A stretch of 64,000 nt of DNA, taken from the NCBI RefSeq assembly GCF_003346815.1, contig NZ_CP031217.1:992001-1056000 (forward strand), given 5' to 3'. A program made the translations under genes and the position numbers. Below are positions 45,801 through 52,900 of this stretch, piece after piece. This DNA comes from Halarcobacter bivalviorum (GTDB lineage: Bacteria; Campylobacterota; Campylobacteria; Campylobacterales; Arcobacteraceae). The first letter of the stretch is position 1, and each line of letters starts with the position of its first letter. The notes under the pieces were generated by a model. That model did not search any database, was not told where the DNA came from, and worked only from the letters and a program-made list of their open reading frames with translations.

Positions 45801-47641
45801 ATGATGATCATAAAGCAATATTGTTTCTAAAGGATTATTTTACATTATCATATGAAAAATTTAAAGATAAATATAAATTATTAAAAGAGAAGATTTCTAA
45901 ACCTATTACACAAAATCGTTACAATAAGATATTTGAAAAAATGTCAGAAGAACAAAAAATAATCATTAATGATACAAAAACAAAAGCTATGATGATTTTA
46001 GCAGGTCCAGGAAGTGGAAAAACAAAAGTATTAGTTCATAAAATTGCTTCAATGATTTTAACAGAAGATATAAAGCCTGAACAATTTATGATGCTCACTT
46101 TTTCTAAAACTGCAAAATTGGAATTTAAAAGTAGGCTAAATAGCTTAATGGGTGCTTTGTCTTATGATGTTGAGATTCAAACCTTCCATTCTTATGCTTT
46201 AAAGTTAATAGCTAGGCTTGTAAAAAAGGAAAATAAAGATATCCTTGAAAATGCTATTGAAGAAGCAACAAGACAGATAAATGAAAATGAAATATTATTG
46301 CCACATATTACTGTTTTGGTGCTTGATGAATTTCAGGATATAAATGAAAAAAGTTTTGAGTTTGTTAAAGCTATATACAAAGCACAAAATAATGATATAC
46401 GGATAATTGCAGTAGGAGATGATGATCAATGTATTATGGAACACATTGGTGCTAAAGTAGATTTTGTAGATAGGTTTAGAAATGAGTTTGGTAATGATGA
46501 TGAAGGAAAAAACTTATTTCAACAATATGAGTTGAGTACAAATTTTAGAAGTAAGCAAAACATTGTAAAATATTCTAATACATTTATTACAGGAGTAAGT
46601 AAAAGATATAAATTACAACCTTTACATGCTAATAGTTCTGAAAATGGTACGGTAAAGATTTACTCATGTATATCTTCAAATCTAGCTTTACCTTTAGTTG
46701 AATTAATTAAAGAAGAAGAGTTAATAAATGAAATTGCAGTTTTAGCACATACAAATGAAATGGTTATGGATATTTACTCACTTTTACAAGAAAATAATTT
46801 AAATGTTAAATATTTAATAGATAGAGATAAGTTTGAATTAAAAAATATAATTGAATTAGTTGATTTTGATAATGCGTTAAATAGTTATTTATTGGAAGAT
46901 GAAATATCTTATAAAGATAGTTATTTTGAAAATGCATTAAATATGATTGAATCAAAATATAAACAATCAGAAAATTTGAGTTTGGTTTATAAAGTAGTTG
47001 ATAAGTTTTTAAGCGAAAGTGACAATTATTATATTTCTCAATGGTTATCATATCTTGAAGAAATAAAACTTGAAGATTTTGAAAATACAAAAAATAAGAT
47101 TGTTGTATCAACAATACATAAATCAAAAGGAATGGAGTTTGATAAGGTTTATTTGTTAGTTAATCAAAATCCAAATAAAGATGTAGATAAAAGACTTTTT
47201 TATGTGGGTATGACTCGGGCAAAAAGTCAACTCAATATAATAAGATATGGTAATAATATAGAAAATAAAAAAAATTATGTAAAATATCTTTTTGATGAAA
47301 AAGAGTATTTTTCAGAGAGTAAAACATTTACGTATATTATGTCACTTAGTGATATAAAGTTAGGATTTGATTATGAAAAGTATGGTAACTACAATAATCT
47401 ATATTCAGGTTCTATTCTAAAAATTGATAGAAAGCAAAATTTTGATAATTTTTGTTTATTAGATAATAATAAAGTCATTGGAGTATTTTCAAATAACTTT
47501 CAATCTTTTATTGAAAAGAAGATTGAAGAAAATTTTGTATTTGAAACATGCATTTTAGAATATGTAGTTTTATGGGAAGGTAAAGATTTTAAAAATAAAG
47601 TAAAACATCCTTTATGTAAAATTATAATGAAAAAGAATTAA
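42845..47641 (+). CDS. Exonuclease-RecQ-UvrD triple fusion helicase
   Basis: Translation starts at TTG 42845, overlapping the previous stop (TTGA). Residues 1-130 look like a DEDD 3'-5' exonuclease (FCDLEAS, SGHNFIDFDMRFI, NPVEDSKLS). Residues about 270-650 are a RecQ-type helicase: PTGGGKT near 295, IDEAHCLSTWGNDFRQDY near 398, TAFGMGVDKSNI and YAQEAGRGARDE. A winged-helix-like region follows. Residues about 1030-1480 are a UvrD/Rep-type helicase: AGPGSGKT near 1053, VLDEFQDI near 1160, GDDDQCI, and YVGMTRAKSQL near 1452. RecQ and UvrD motors normally are separate proteins of about 600-700 residues. The combination with a nuclease implies processing of branched or resected DNA. Confidence 0.85.
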   Translation: MKNIIFCDLEASIKTKKINEIGIIYQDRELKTTSVEECKGFIESCEATYISGHNFIDFDMRFIKESSLYQSIKDYKIIDTLPLSLLLFNEKTIHSLPKNYKTEDDFQNNPVEDSKLSKVLFEKLVDRFKSLPSQAQNIFYSLLKDDKYFGGFFQYINKDINLEYLDEDELYDLIVSLHNKVIVNFDYLKDAVLINKKVQLAYILALLTPYIEIKSHPPKILYSYPEIVEIQKKLCFDIEKAQDELADFSKEVFGFGTFRPFPRLNAGVLDDPTISQRDMVEASLRDESFLTVLPTGGGKTFTFWLPAICKAKSYKSLTVVISPLQALIEDHIKSFNSKVANYKAVAISGFMSPLERSEAVEQVINGEADILYIAPESLRSNTIFNILKNRLIERFVIDEAHCLSTWGNDFRQDYYYICEYIKELTKEKNFQEHIPISCFTATAKPSVIQDIEKYFLEGLNIKLDKYLAIPERKNLKYKSIPSKSKDKYIELLKLINEHDGSTLVYIPSSTKDCDDVAKRLALDTQKVVKSFHSKIDSQEKMQILKQYIENDIEIIVATTAFGMGVDKSNITNVIHYEISDSLENYAQEAGRGARDESLEAFCPILFDEDDLDKHFNSLNRSKLTASEVNSIFLVIKKSKGQVLNKTAFEIAKEAGWDVEDSSLDYKTKVKTALLELEREGYISRKRNKTSFFADSIASKCMEKLTLKLEKSNFNEEEKDRIRFILKSIIGRGKPESIQVDELAHTLGYPKHVISLVINQLKQMEILGDSKDLSLEISIFSINQFKKVRDIEILLFEYLSSLNTNKIKIRELNEELHTSKLITKNETELIKSIIKNWRSKSNFIFNRRNREHDLWYFKFENLENIKDTIEKRHKIAEEVIFLLTKDLDSKKKEEIVFSLKELHKNLDEKYTIEDIDKTLLYLHHLNILELLTGRFINYSPMNIYKEDKIETKRKYTKNEYKQRLENHYLTKIESIHIMGEYAKRLKYDDHKAILFLKDYFTLSYEKFKDKYKLLKEKISKPITQNRYNKIFEKMSEEQKIIINDTKTKAMMILAGPGSGKTKVLVHKIASMILTEDIKPEQFMMLTFSKTAKLEFKSRLNSLMGALSYDVEIQTFHSYALKLIARLVKKENKDILENAIEEATRQINENEILLPHITVLVLDEFQDINEKSFEFVKAIYKAQNNDIRIIAVGDDDQCIMEHIGAKVDFVDRFRNEFGNDDEGKNLFQQYELSTNFRSKQNIVKYSNTFITGVSKRYKLQPLHANSSENGTVKIYSCISSNLALPLVELIKEEELINEIAVLAHTNEMVMDIYSLLQENNLNVKYLIDRDKFELKNIIELVDFDNALNSYLLEDEISYKDSYFENALNMIESKYKQSENLSLVYKVVDKFLSESDNYYISQWLSYLEEIKLEDFENTKNKIVVSTIHKSKGMEFDKVYLLVNQNPNKDVDKRLFYVGMTRAKSQLNIIRYGNNIENKKNYVKYLFDEKEYFSESKTFTYIMSLSDIKLGFDYEKYGNYNNLYSGSILKIDRKQNFDNFCLLDNNKVIGVFSNNFQSFIEKKIEENFVFETCILEYVVLWEGKDFKNKVKHPLCKIIMKKN

Positions 47642-47700
47642 ATTAGAATGACCTAATGTACCTGATAAATAAGTTGAATAAACTCCTTGTTCTGCCATAG

Positions 47701-47898
47701 TGGATACAACTACATTTCTCTAAATCCTTTTTATTTGTTCTTATCGCAAGTAAGAGTAGTGCAATATTATCTCAAATAAAAGCATTTGATACAAAAAAAG
47801 TAAAATTTAGACTAGGAATAATTAGAAAAAATGATTTTACTCATTTACATTTTAAGCTAATAAATGTAATAGAACCAAAAGACATAGTAACACCCTAA
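47701..47898 (+). pseudogene. 3' remnant of a MazF/PemK-type toxin gene
   Basis: The open frame lacks a start codon and reads SKSSAILSQIKAFDTKKVKFRLGII in two overlapping pieces before ending at TAA 47896-47898. SAxLxQI...D.[KR].[LVR]...[IL]G.[IL] is the typical C-terminal half of MazF/PemK endoribonucleases. The N-terminal half and any antitoxin are missing, so the product cannot be functional. Confidence 0.5.
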
Positions 47899-47910
47899 TA
47901 GTTATTAGGG
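47893..47910 (+). terminator. Perfect hairpin at the end of the MazF-like remnant
   Basis: CCCTAATA-GT-TATTAGGG overlaps the stop codon of the remnant. No T-run follows, so termination strength is doubtful. Confidence 0.35.
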
Positions 47911-48065
47911 AGAGTCCCGAATGAATTTGTAATATTATATTGTCAAAAATATGATATTAAGTCAAGATGTTGTTTTAGTCCAATAACTTCGGCACTAAAA
48001 ATTATTTATTAAAAGATATTATACTTGAATTTTAACTAGAAAACTTTGATAATAAACTTGAAATT

Positions 48066-48090
48066 AAGGTATCACAAAATGTGATACCTT
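48066..48090. terminator. Strong, probably bidirectional terminator
   Basis: AAGGTATCACA (48066-48076) pairs perfectly with TGTGATACCTT (48080-48090) around AAA. It lies between the gene remnants and the parvulin gene and would insulate the helicase operon from it. Confidence 0.6.
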
Positions 48091-48204
48091 TAAAACAAAT
48101 ATAAGAACAAATGTAGATTAGGATAGTAAAATTAGAGGTGATTTTCACTTTGATATACTAAAGATAAAATCGATATAATTCTCTCAATATAAAAAAGGAA
48201 CTAC

Positions 48205-48486
48205 ATGGCAAAAGCAATAGCTAGGCATATCTTAGTAAACAACGAAAAGTTAGCTAGAAAACTAAAAAAAGAGATTATCAAAAACGAAATCACTTTTGAA
48301 AAAACTGCTAAAAAGTTTTCAAAATGTCCTTCTAAAAAAAGTGGTGGTAATCTAGGTACTTTTTCAAAAGGTGAGATGGTAAAAGAGTTTGATAATATTG
48401 TTTTCAAAGAGGATTTACATAGAGTTCATGGACCTATTAGAACTGAGTTTGGGTTTCATCTGATTGAGATTTTAGCTAGATACTAA
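48205..48486 (+). CDS. ppiC: Small parvulin-type peptidyl-prolyl isomerase (PpiC-like)
   Basis: The 93-residue protein is a single rotamase domain: ARHILVNNEKLARKL, FSKCPSKKSGGNLGTFSKGEMVKEFDNIVF, and FGFHLIEI are the family motifs. No signal peptide is present, so it acts in the cytoplasm, catalysing cis-trans isomerisation of prolyl bonds. AAAAGGA precedes the ATG. It stands alone between a terminator and two small unknown genes. Confidence 0.9.
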   Translation: MAKAIARHILVNNEKLARKLKKEIIKNEITFEKTAKKFSKCPSKKSGGNLGTFSKGEMVKEFDNIVFKEDLHRVHGPIRTEFGFHLIEILARY

Positions 48487-48538
48487 TCATAAAATATAGT
48501 ATATTTTGATAACATACAAAAAAATTTAGGAGTATTTT

Positions 48539-48844
48539 ATGGCAAAATTTATAAAACTAAAACTTGAAGAGACTTACCAAATCCCAAATGAATGGGAACT
48601 TGTTACAAATAAAGAAGGAATAACTAAAATAAAAGTATCAGAAAATGAATTTTATGACTTTGGGTCTATTCCTTATTGTTCACCTTCTTTAGAATCTGAT
48701 GAAGAGATGATGTTATTACCAGAAGAATACCTTGAATTTCAAAGTAAAGGTTTAGGTTTGGTTATGGCTGATGGAAAAGTATCTGTTATCGAAGATGAAA
48801 ATGAGATAAAAGAGATACTTGATTTTGATGATAAAGAACTTTAA
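48539..48844 (+). CDS. Small acidic protein of unknown function
   Basis: The 101-residue, strongly acidic protein (MAKFIKLKLEETYQIPNEWELVTNKEG...) has no signal peptide, membrane segment or recognised motif. AGGAG lies seven bases before the ATG. It is followed after 14 nt by another small acidic protein, suggesting a two-gene unit. Confidence 0.7.
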   Translation: MAKFIKLKLEETYQIPNEWELVTNKEGITKIKVSENEFYDFGSIPYCSPSLESDEEMMLLPEEYLEFQSKGLGLVMADGKVSVIEDENEIKEILDFDDKEL

Positions 48845-48858
48845 TATTAAGGATAATT

Positions 48859-49218
48859 ATGAATAAAATAGTTATAAAACCAAAAAGTCAAAAAAAGTTT
48901 AGCTTATACTGCCCATTTACAAATGAAAAACTATACAACGATGATAGTTCCTTTGAAATTTATGAAGGTGCTGGAAACTATCTTTTTTCTATATGTGAAG
49001 ATTGTCTTTTCTTTGATGCAGGAAACAATGATGAAATTGAAAATTATTGGAAAGATTCTGCTCTTGAAGCTATTGAAAAGTTTGTAGAAAATCACAAAGA
49101 AGAGAATATTTTAGTTATTGAAATCCAAGACAATGATGATACTTATTGGTTTGGTTTTTTAAATGAAGATAATATTGAGTTATCAGCTGAAGAAATAGAA
49201 AATAGATTTATCAAATAG
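48859..49218 (+). CDS. Small acidic protein with paired cysteines, unknown function
   Basis: The 119-residue protein contains YCPFTNEKL and ICEDCLFF; three cysteines with that spacing could bind a metal, but no family was recognised. The rest is acidic (IEIQDNDDTYWFGFLNEDNIELSAEEIE). AAGGA precedes the ATG. It is probably co-transcribed with the gene before it. Confidence 0.65.
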   Translation: MNKIVIKPKSQKKFSLYCPFTNEKLYNDDSSFEIYEGAGNYLFSICEDCLFFDAGNNDEIENYWKDSALEAIEKFVENHKEENILVIEIQDNDDTYWFGFLNEDNIELSAEEIENRFIK

Positions 49219-49265
49219 ATAAATCTAACAGGATAATTTTTATAACTTTACACTATAATCCATCT

Positions 49266-49796
49266 ATGATTATTTTAGATTTTGAAACAAATACAATGAC
49301 TGCTCAAGATGTAATAGAAGCTGCTGCTGTAAAGTTAGAGTTTATAGATGGTAACTTTAAAGTTATTGATAAATTCCATAGATATTATCTTTCACGTTAT
49401 CCTGTAAACCCTTACTCTTATGAGGTTCACAGGCTTACTCCTGAGAAAATTATTGCCCATAGAAATGGCGCTACTTATAGTTCTTTTTTTAATGAAGATG
49501 AAGAGTTTATTGAGTTTTGTAGCTCTGCAAGAACTTTAATAGCTCACAATATAAACTTTGAACTTAGACATCTTGATAAGCTAGTAAGCTTTGAAAATCA
49601 CTTTTGTACGATGAAAGAAAACAAGCATATTGTAAAAGCATTAAATAAAAATGGCAATATCAAAAATCCAAAACTAGATGAGACTTGTCTTTTTTATGGA
49701 ATAGATTTTGACCCACTTTCATATCATAGTGCTACATATGATGTAAGTAAAACTTACGAGATATTAAAGAATATGAAAAATCTTTTCAACAATTAG
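49266..49796 (+). CDS. DEDDh-type 3'-5' exonuclease (DnaQ-like)
   Basis: The 176-residue protein is a lone exonuclease domain: MIILDFETNTMT (Asp-x-Glu), LIAHNINFELRHL and YHSATYDVSKTYEIL (His...Asp). The second-motif Asp is replaced by Glu in NFELRH, a change to note for activity. It has no polymerase domain, so a repair, proofreading or RNA-trimming role is possible. It lies 15 nt before a dGTPase gene, linking it to nucleotide or DNA quality control. Confidence 0.8.
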   Translation: MIILDFETNTMTAQDVIEAAAVKLEFIDGNFKVIDKFHRYYLSRYPVNPYSYEVHRLTPEKIIAHRNGATYSSFFNEDEEFIEFCSSARTLIAHNINFELRHLDKLVSFENHFCTMKENKHIVKALNKNGNIKNPKLDETCLFYGIDFDPLSYHSATYDVSKTYEILKNMKNLFNN

Positions 49797-49811
49797 TAAA
49801 GGTAAAAAAAG

Positions 49812-51260
49812 ATGATTGATTATAAAAAAAGACTTACTACTTTTAGGCAGATGAATGAGATTGATATAATAGATTACTCAATAGAGAGTGATAGAGGAAG
49901 GATTCTCTCTTCTGCTGCTTTAAGAAGGCTTCAAAAAAGAACTCAGGTTTTTGCTCTTGAGTTAAATGCTTCAATTCGTTCTAGGCTTACTCACTCGATA
50001 GAAGTAGCTCAAAATGCTAGATTTATAGCAAAAACTATTTTAGCTAAATTAAAAGATGAAGGTTTAGATAAATATGGTTTAGAAGAGTTAGAAAATGCTT
50101 TTATTTCTACTGCTGAGATGACAAGTTTACTTCATGATATAGGAAATCCTCCCTTTGGTCATTTTGCAGAACAGACTATAAACAAATGGATGAGCAAAAA
50201 TGCTCTACCTATTTTTGAAGAGTTTGAAGCTTTAAAAGATGAAAATAAAAAGCTTAAAGAGATGCTCTCTTTTGACCTTTGCAATTATGATGGAAATGCA
50301 CAAGCCTTAAGAGTGATAATGAAATTACAAAGGATGAATCTATCTTATACTCAGATTATCTCAGTCTTAAAGTATACAAGAGGGGCATATGAAGAGAAAC
50401 CAAAAAAAGATTCAAATCTATCATATGTTATGAAAAAGCCTGGTTTTTATTATAGTGAAAAAGACTCTATCTTAAAGATACAAGAAAAGCTTGGGATTAA
50501 AGCAGGGCATAGATTCCCAATCACATATATAATGGAAGCTGCTGATGATATCTCTTATCTTACTGCTGATTTAGAAGATTCTCATGAAAAGGGTATTTTA
50601 AGTCTTAAAAAAATATATAGACTTATTACTGAAGAGTGTAAAAAACAAGAAGAAGAGTATTTACTTAAGATTGTAGAAGAAGAGTATACAAAGGCTCAAG
50701 CCGGAGAAAAACCTTATCAATTTAATATGTTTTTTACAATTATGAGAGCTAGATTAGTTGGCTCTTTAGTTCGTCATGTGGCAGAAGTATATATTCAAAA
50801 TCATGAAAAGGTTTTTGAAGGAAGTTTTAATAGTGCACTATTGGAGTATGATGAGCAAAGTAAATATTATAAGGCTATAAAGGTACTTCAAACTATCTCT
50901 ACTAAATATATCTATCAAAATAAAGATGTACAGACTTTAGAGTTACAAAGTTATAAGATTATCAACTCTTTATTTGACAATTATAAGCCTCTTTTAGAAC
51001 TAAAAACTGAAGATTTTTTAGCTCTTTTAGAAGATAAAAAAATAGATTGTTTTATCTCTATGAGACTGATAAAAAGAATCTCTTCAAAACAAATTGTTGC
51101 CTATGAAAATGATATAAATGCTTTAGATAAAGAGGACAAAGAAGCTTTTAAAATCTTAGAATGGTATCATAGAGTTAGGCTTATTATTGATTATATTAGT
51201 GGTATGACTGATGACTATGCCCTAGAGGAGTATAAAGTTTTATCTGCTTTAAATAAGTAA
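49812..51260 (+). CDS. dgt: dGTPase-family dNTP triphosphohydrolase, chromosomal copy
   Basis: The family motifs are complete: SSAALRRLQKRTQVF, SRLTHSIEVAQNARF near residue 57, LLHDIGNPPFGHFAEQ near 107-122, and MEAADDISYLTADLEDSHEKG near 237-257. The enzyme removes triphosphate from dGTP or other dNTPs, adjusting precursor pools. Its 482 residues are close to the usual Dgt length. It differs strongly from the island copy at 30268, so the two did not arise by recent duplication. It follows the exonuclease gene closely and has AAAAAAG-type weak upstream purines at the ATG. Confidence 0.9.
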   Translation: MIDYKKRLTTFRQMNEIDIIDYSIESDRGRILSSAALRRLQKRTQVFALELNASIRSRLTHSIEVAQNARFIAKTILAKLKDEGLDKYGLEELENAFISTAEMTSLLHDIGNPPFGHFAEQTINKWMSKNALPIFEEFEALKDENKKLKEMLSFDLCNYDGNAQALRVIMKLQRMNLSYTQIISVLKYTRGAYEEKPKKDSNLSYVMKKPGFYYSEKDSILKIQEKLGIKAGHRFPITYIMEAADDISYLTADLEDSHEKGILSLKKIYRLITEECKKQEEEYLLKIVEEEYTKAQAGEKPYQFNMFFTIMRARLVGSLVRHVAEVYIQNHEKVFEGSFNSALLEYDEQSKYYKAIKVLQTISTKYIYQNKDVQTLELQSYKIINSLFDNYKPLLELKTEDFLALLEDKKIDCFISMRLIKRISSKQIVAYENDINALDKEDKEAFKILEWYHRVRLIIDYISGMTDDYALEEYKVLSALNK

Positions 51261-51340
51261 ATAAATATAATCCAAGCTTATAATATTAAAAAAGTATATA
51301 TAATTTAACAAAATAATTAATTTTATTGATTTTAATCAAT

Positions 51341-51359
51341 GATAATTAATATCATTTTC
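51341..51359 (+). promoter_or_regulatory. Fur-box-like operator before the ABC/TonB operon
   Basis: The 19 bases match the consensus GATAATGATAATCATTATC at 15 positions. A -10-like TATAAT (51362-51367) begins two bases downstream, so bound repressor would block the promoter. The first gene starts at 51390. This predicts iron-repressed expression. Confidence 0.6.
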
Positions 51360-51389
51360 ATTATAATCTGAAAAAAGTTTAGGATTATA

Positions 51390-52172
51390 ATGAAAAATAT
51401 AATAAAAATAGTTAAAGATTTTCCTCTTTATCTTTGGAGTGGTTGGGGTTCTCTTGCCTCAATCTTTTTATTTCTTGCACTTTGGGATTTTGGAAATCAA
51501 GTATATGGTAACTTAATTCTTCCCTCACCAAAAGAGACTTTTTCAACTCTTTTTTCAGCTTTTAATGATGAAACTATTTTCAATAATATATTAATAACAA
51601 TCAAAAGAGCTTTCCTAGGTTTTTCTATCTCTTTACTTTTTGGTTCTTTTTTAGGTTTACTAGCTGGATTTTTTATTACGGCTTCTATGATGAGTAGACC
51701 AATAATTACAATTCTTATGGGTATGCCTCCTATTGCTTGGATTGTTTTAGCAATGATATGGTTTGGGATGAGTGATACAACAGTTATTTTTACTGTGGTA
51801 CTGGCTTCTTTTCCTATTATATTTATTGGTGCTTTACAAGGAACAAGGACTCTAGAAGGAGACCTAAAAGAGATGGCAGAGAGTTTTAATCTTCCTTTGA
51901 AAATGAAAATATTTGATCTTTATTTCCCTCATATTTTTTCTTATGTTTTTCCTTCTTGGATAAGTGCTTTAGGAATGTCTTGGAAAATTGTTGTTATGGC
52001 AGAACTTCTCTCTTCAAATGATGGTATAGGCGCTTCTTTGGCTATAGCAAGAAGTCAGCTTGATACTTCACTAGCTTTGGCTTTAGTTGTAATTATGATA
52101 GCAAGTCTACTTCTAATAGAGTATCTTTTTTTAGAACCTATAAAAAGAGAGGTTGAAGCATGGAGAAATTAG
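51390..52172 (+). CDS. ABC transporter permease, SsuC/TauC type
   Basis: About six hydrophobic segments and the family line AESFNLPLKMKIFDLYFPHIFSYVFPSWISALGMSWKIVVMAELLSSNDGIGASL (the coupling EAA-like loop) identify a BPD_transp_1 permease. Relatives import sulphonates, nitrate, thiamine precursors or other small molecules; the sequence does not name the substrate. It overlaps the ATPase gene by 13 nt. Confidence 0.88.
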   Translation: MKNIIKIVKDFPLYLWSGWGSLASIFLFLALWDFGNQVYGNLILPSPKETFSTLFSAFNDETIFNNILITIKRAFLGFSISLLFGSFLGLLAGFFITASMMSRPIITILMGMPPIAWIVLAMIWFGMSDTTVIFTVVLASFPIIFIGALQGTRTLEGDLKEMAESFNLPLKMKIFDLYFPHIFSYVFPSWISALGMSWKIVVMAELLSSNDGIGASLAIARSQLDTSLALALVVIMIASLLLIEYLFLEPIKREVEAWRN

Positions 52173-52900
52173 AAGTTATAAATCTTTCTCACTCTTTTGG
52201 TTTTAAACAGATTTTAAAAGATATAAATTTTAGATTAGAAAAAGCAGAAGTAGTATCTATTGTTGGTCCAAGTGGTGGTGGAAAAACTACATTACTTCAT
52301 CTTTGTGCAAACTTACTTCTTTTAGAAGAAGGGAAAATAGATAATAGTTTTAGCAGTTCTGCTTTTGCTTTTCAAGAAGCTAGACTACTTCCTTGGAAAA
52401 ATGTTCTTGACAATATCTCTTTAGGTTTACTTGCGAAGAAAATTAAAAAAGAAAAAGCATTAGAGTTAGCAAAAGAGATAGCTTTAAAATTTGGTTTAGA
52501 AGAAGAGGATTTTTATAAATTCCCAAAAGATTTAAGTGGGGGAATGAAACAAAGAGTCTCTTTTGCCAGAGCCTTAGTTGTTAAACCCTCTTTACTCTTT
52601 TTAGATGAACCTTTTTCAGCTTTGGATATAGGCTTGAAAAAGGAGTTGCAGACTTTGCTTATTAATACTATAGAAGAAGAGCAATTAAGTATCTTATTTA
52701 TTACTCATGATTTAATGGAAGCAATAAAACTAAGCGATGAAATACTTCTTTTAAAAGCTGAACCTGTAGGACATTTTGTAAAGAGTTTTAAAATTAAAAC
52801 ACCAAGAGCTCAAAGAGATGAGGCTTTTATTTATGAACAAACAGCAAGGCTGTTAAATGATAAATATATTATAAATACTTTTGAATTGGAATTAAGATAA
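52160..52900 (+). CDS. ABC transporter ATPase, SsuB/TauB type
   Basis: Walker A GPSGGGKTTL near residue 35, Q-loop FAFQEARLLPWKNV, signature LSGGMKQRVSFARA and Walker B LLFLDEPFSALD are all intact in 246 residues, the usual size. The ARLLPWK Q-loop is typical of the SsuB/TauB group. It energises the permease before it, and its stop overlaps the start of the NnrS-like gene. Confidence 0.92.
   Translation: MEKLEVINLSHSFGFKQILKDINFRLEKAEVVSIVGPSGGGKTTLLHLCANLLLLEEGKIDNSFSSSAFAFQEARLLPWKNVLDNISLGLLAKKIKKEKALELAKEIALKFGLEEEDFYKFPKDLSGGMKQRVSFARALVVKPSLLFLDEPFSALDIGLKKELQTLLINTIEEEQLSILFITHDLMEAIKLSDEILLLKAEPVGHFVKSFKIKTPRAQRDEAFIYEQTARLLNDKYIINTFELELR

Larger units (their letters stand above)
47642..48204. 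other. 563-bp non-coding stretch with gene remnants
   Basis: No intact gene is seen. It holds a possible recombinase vestige on the minus strand (47642-47719), a MazF/PemK-like 3' remnant (47701-47898), a hairpin at 47893-47910, AT-rich DNA, and a strong terminator at 48066-48090. The last 110 bp probably carry the promoter of the parvulin gene (TATACT/TATAAT-like sequences near 48152-48180). Confidence 0.6.
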
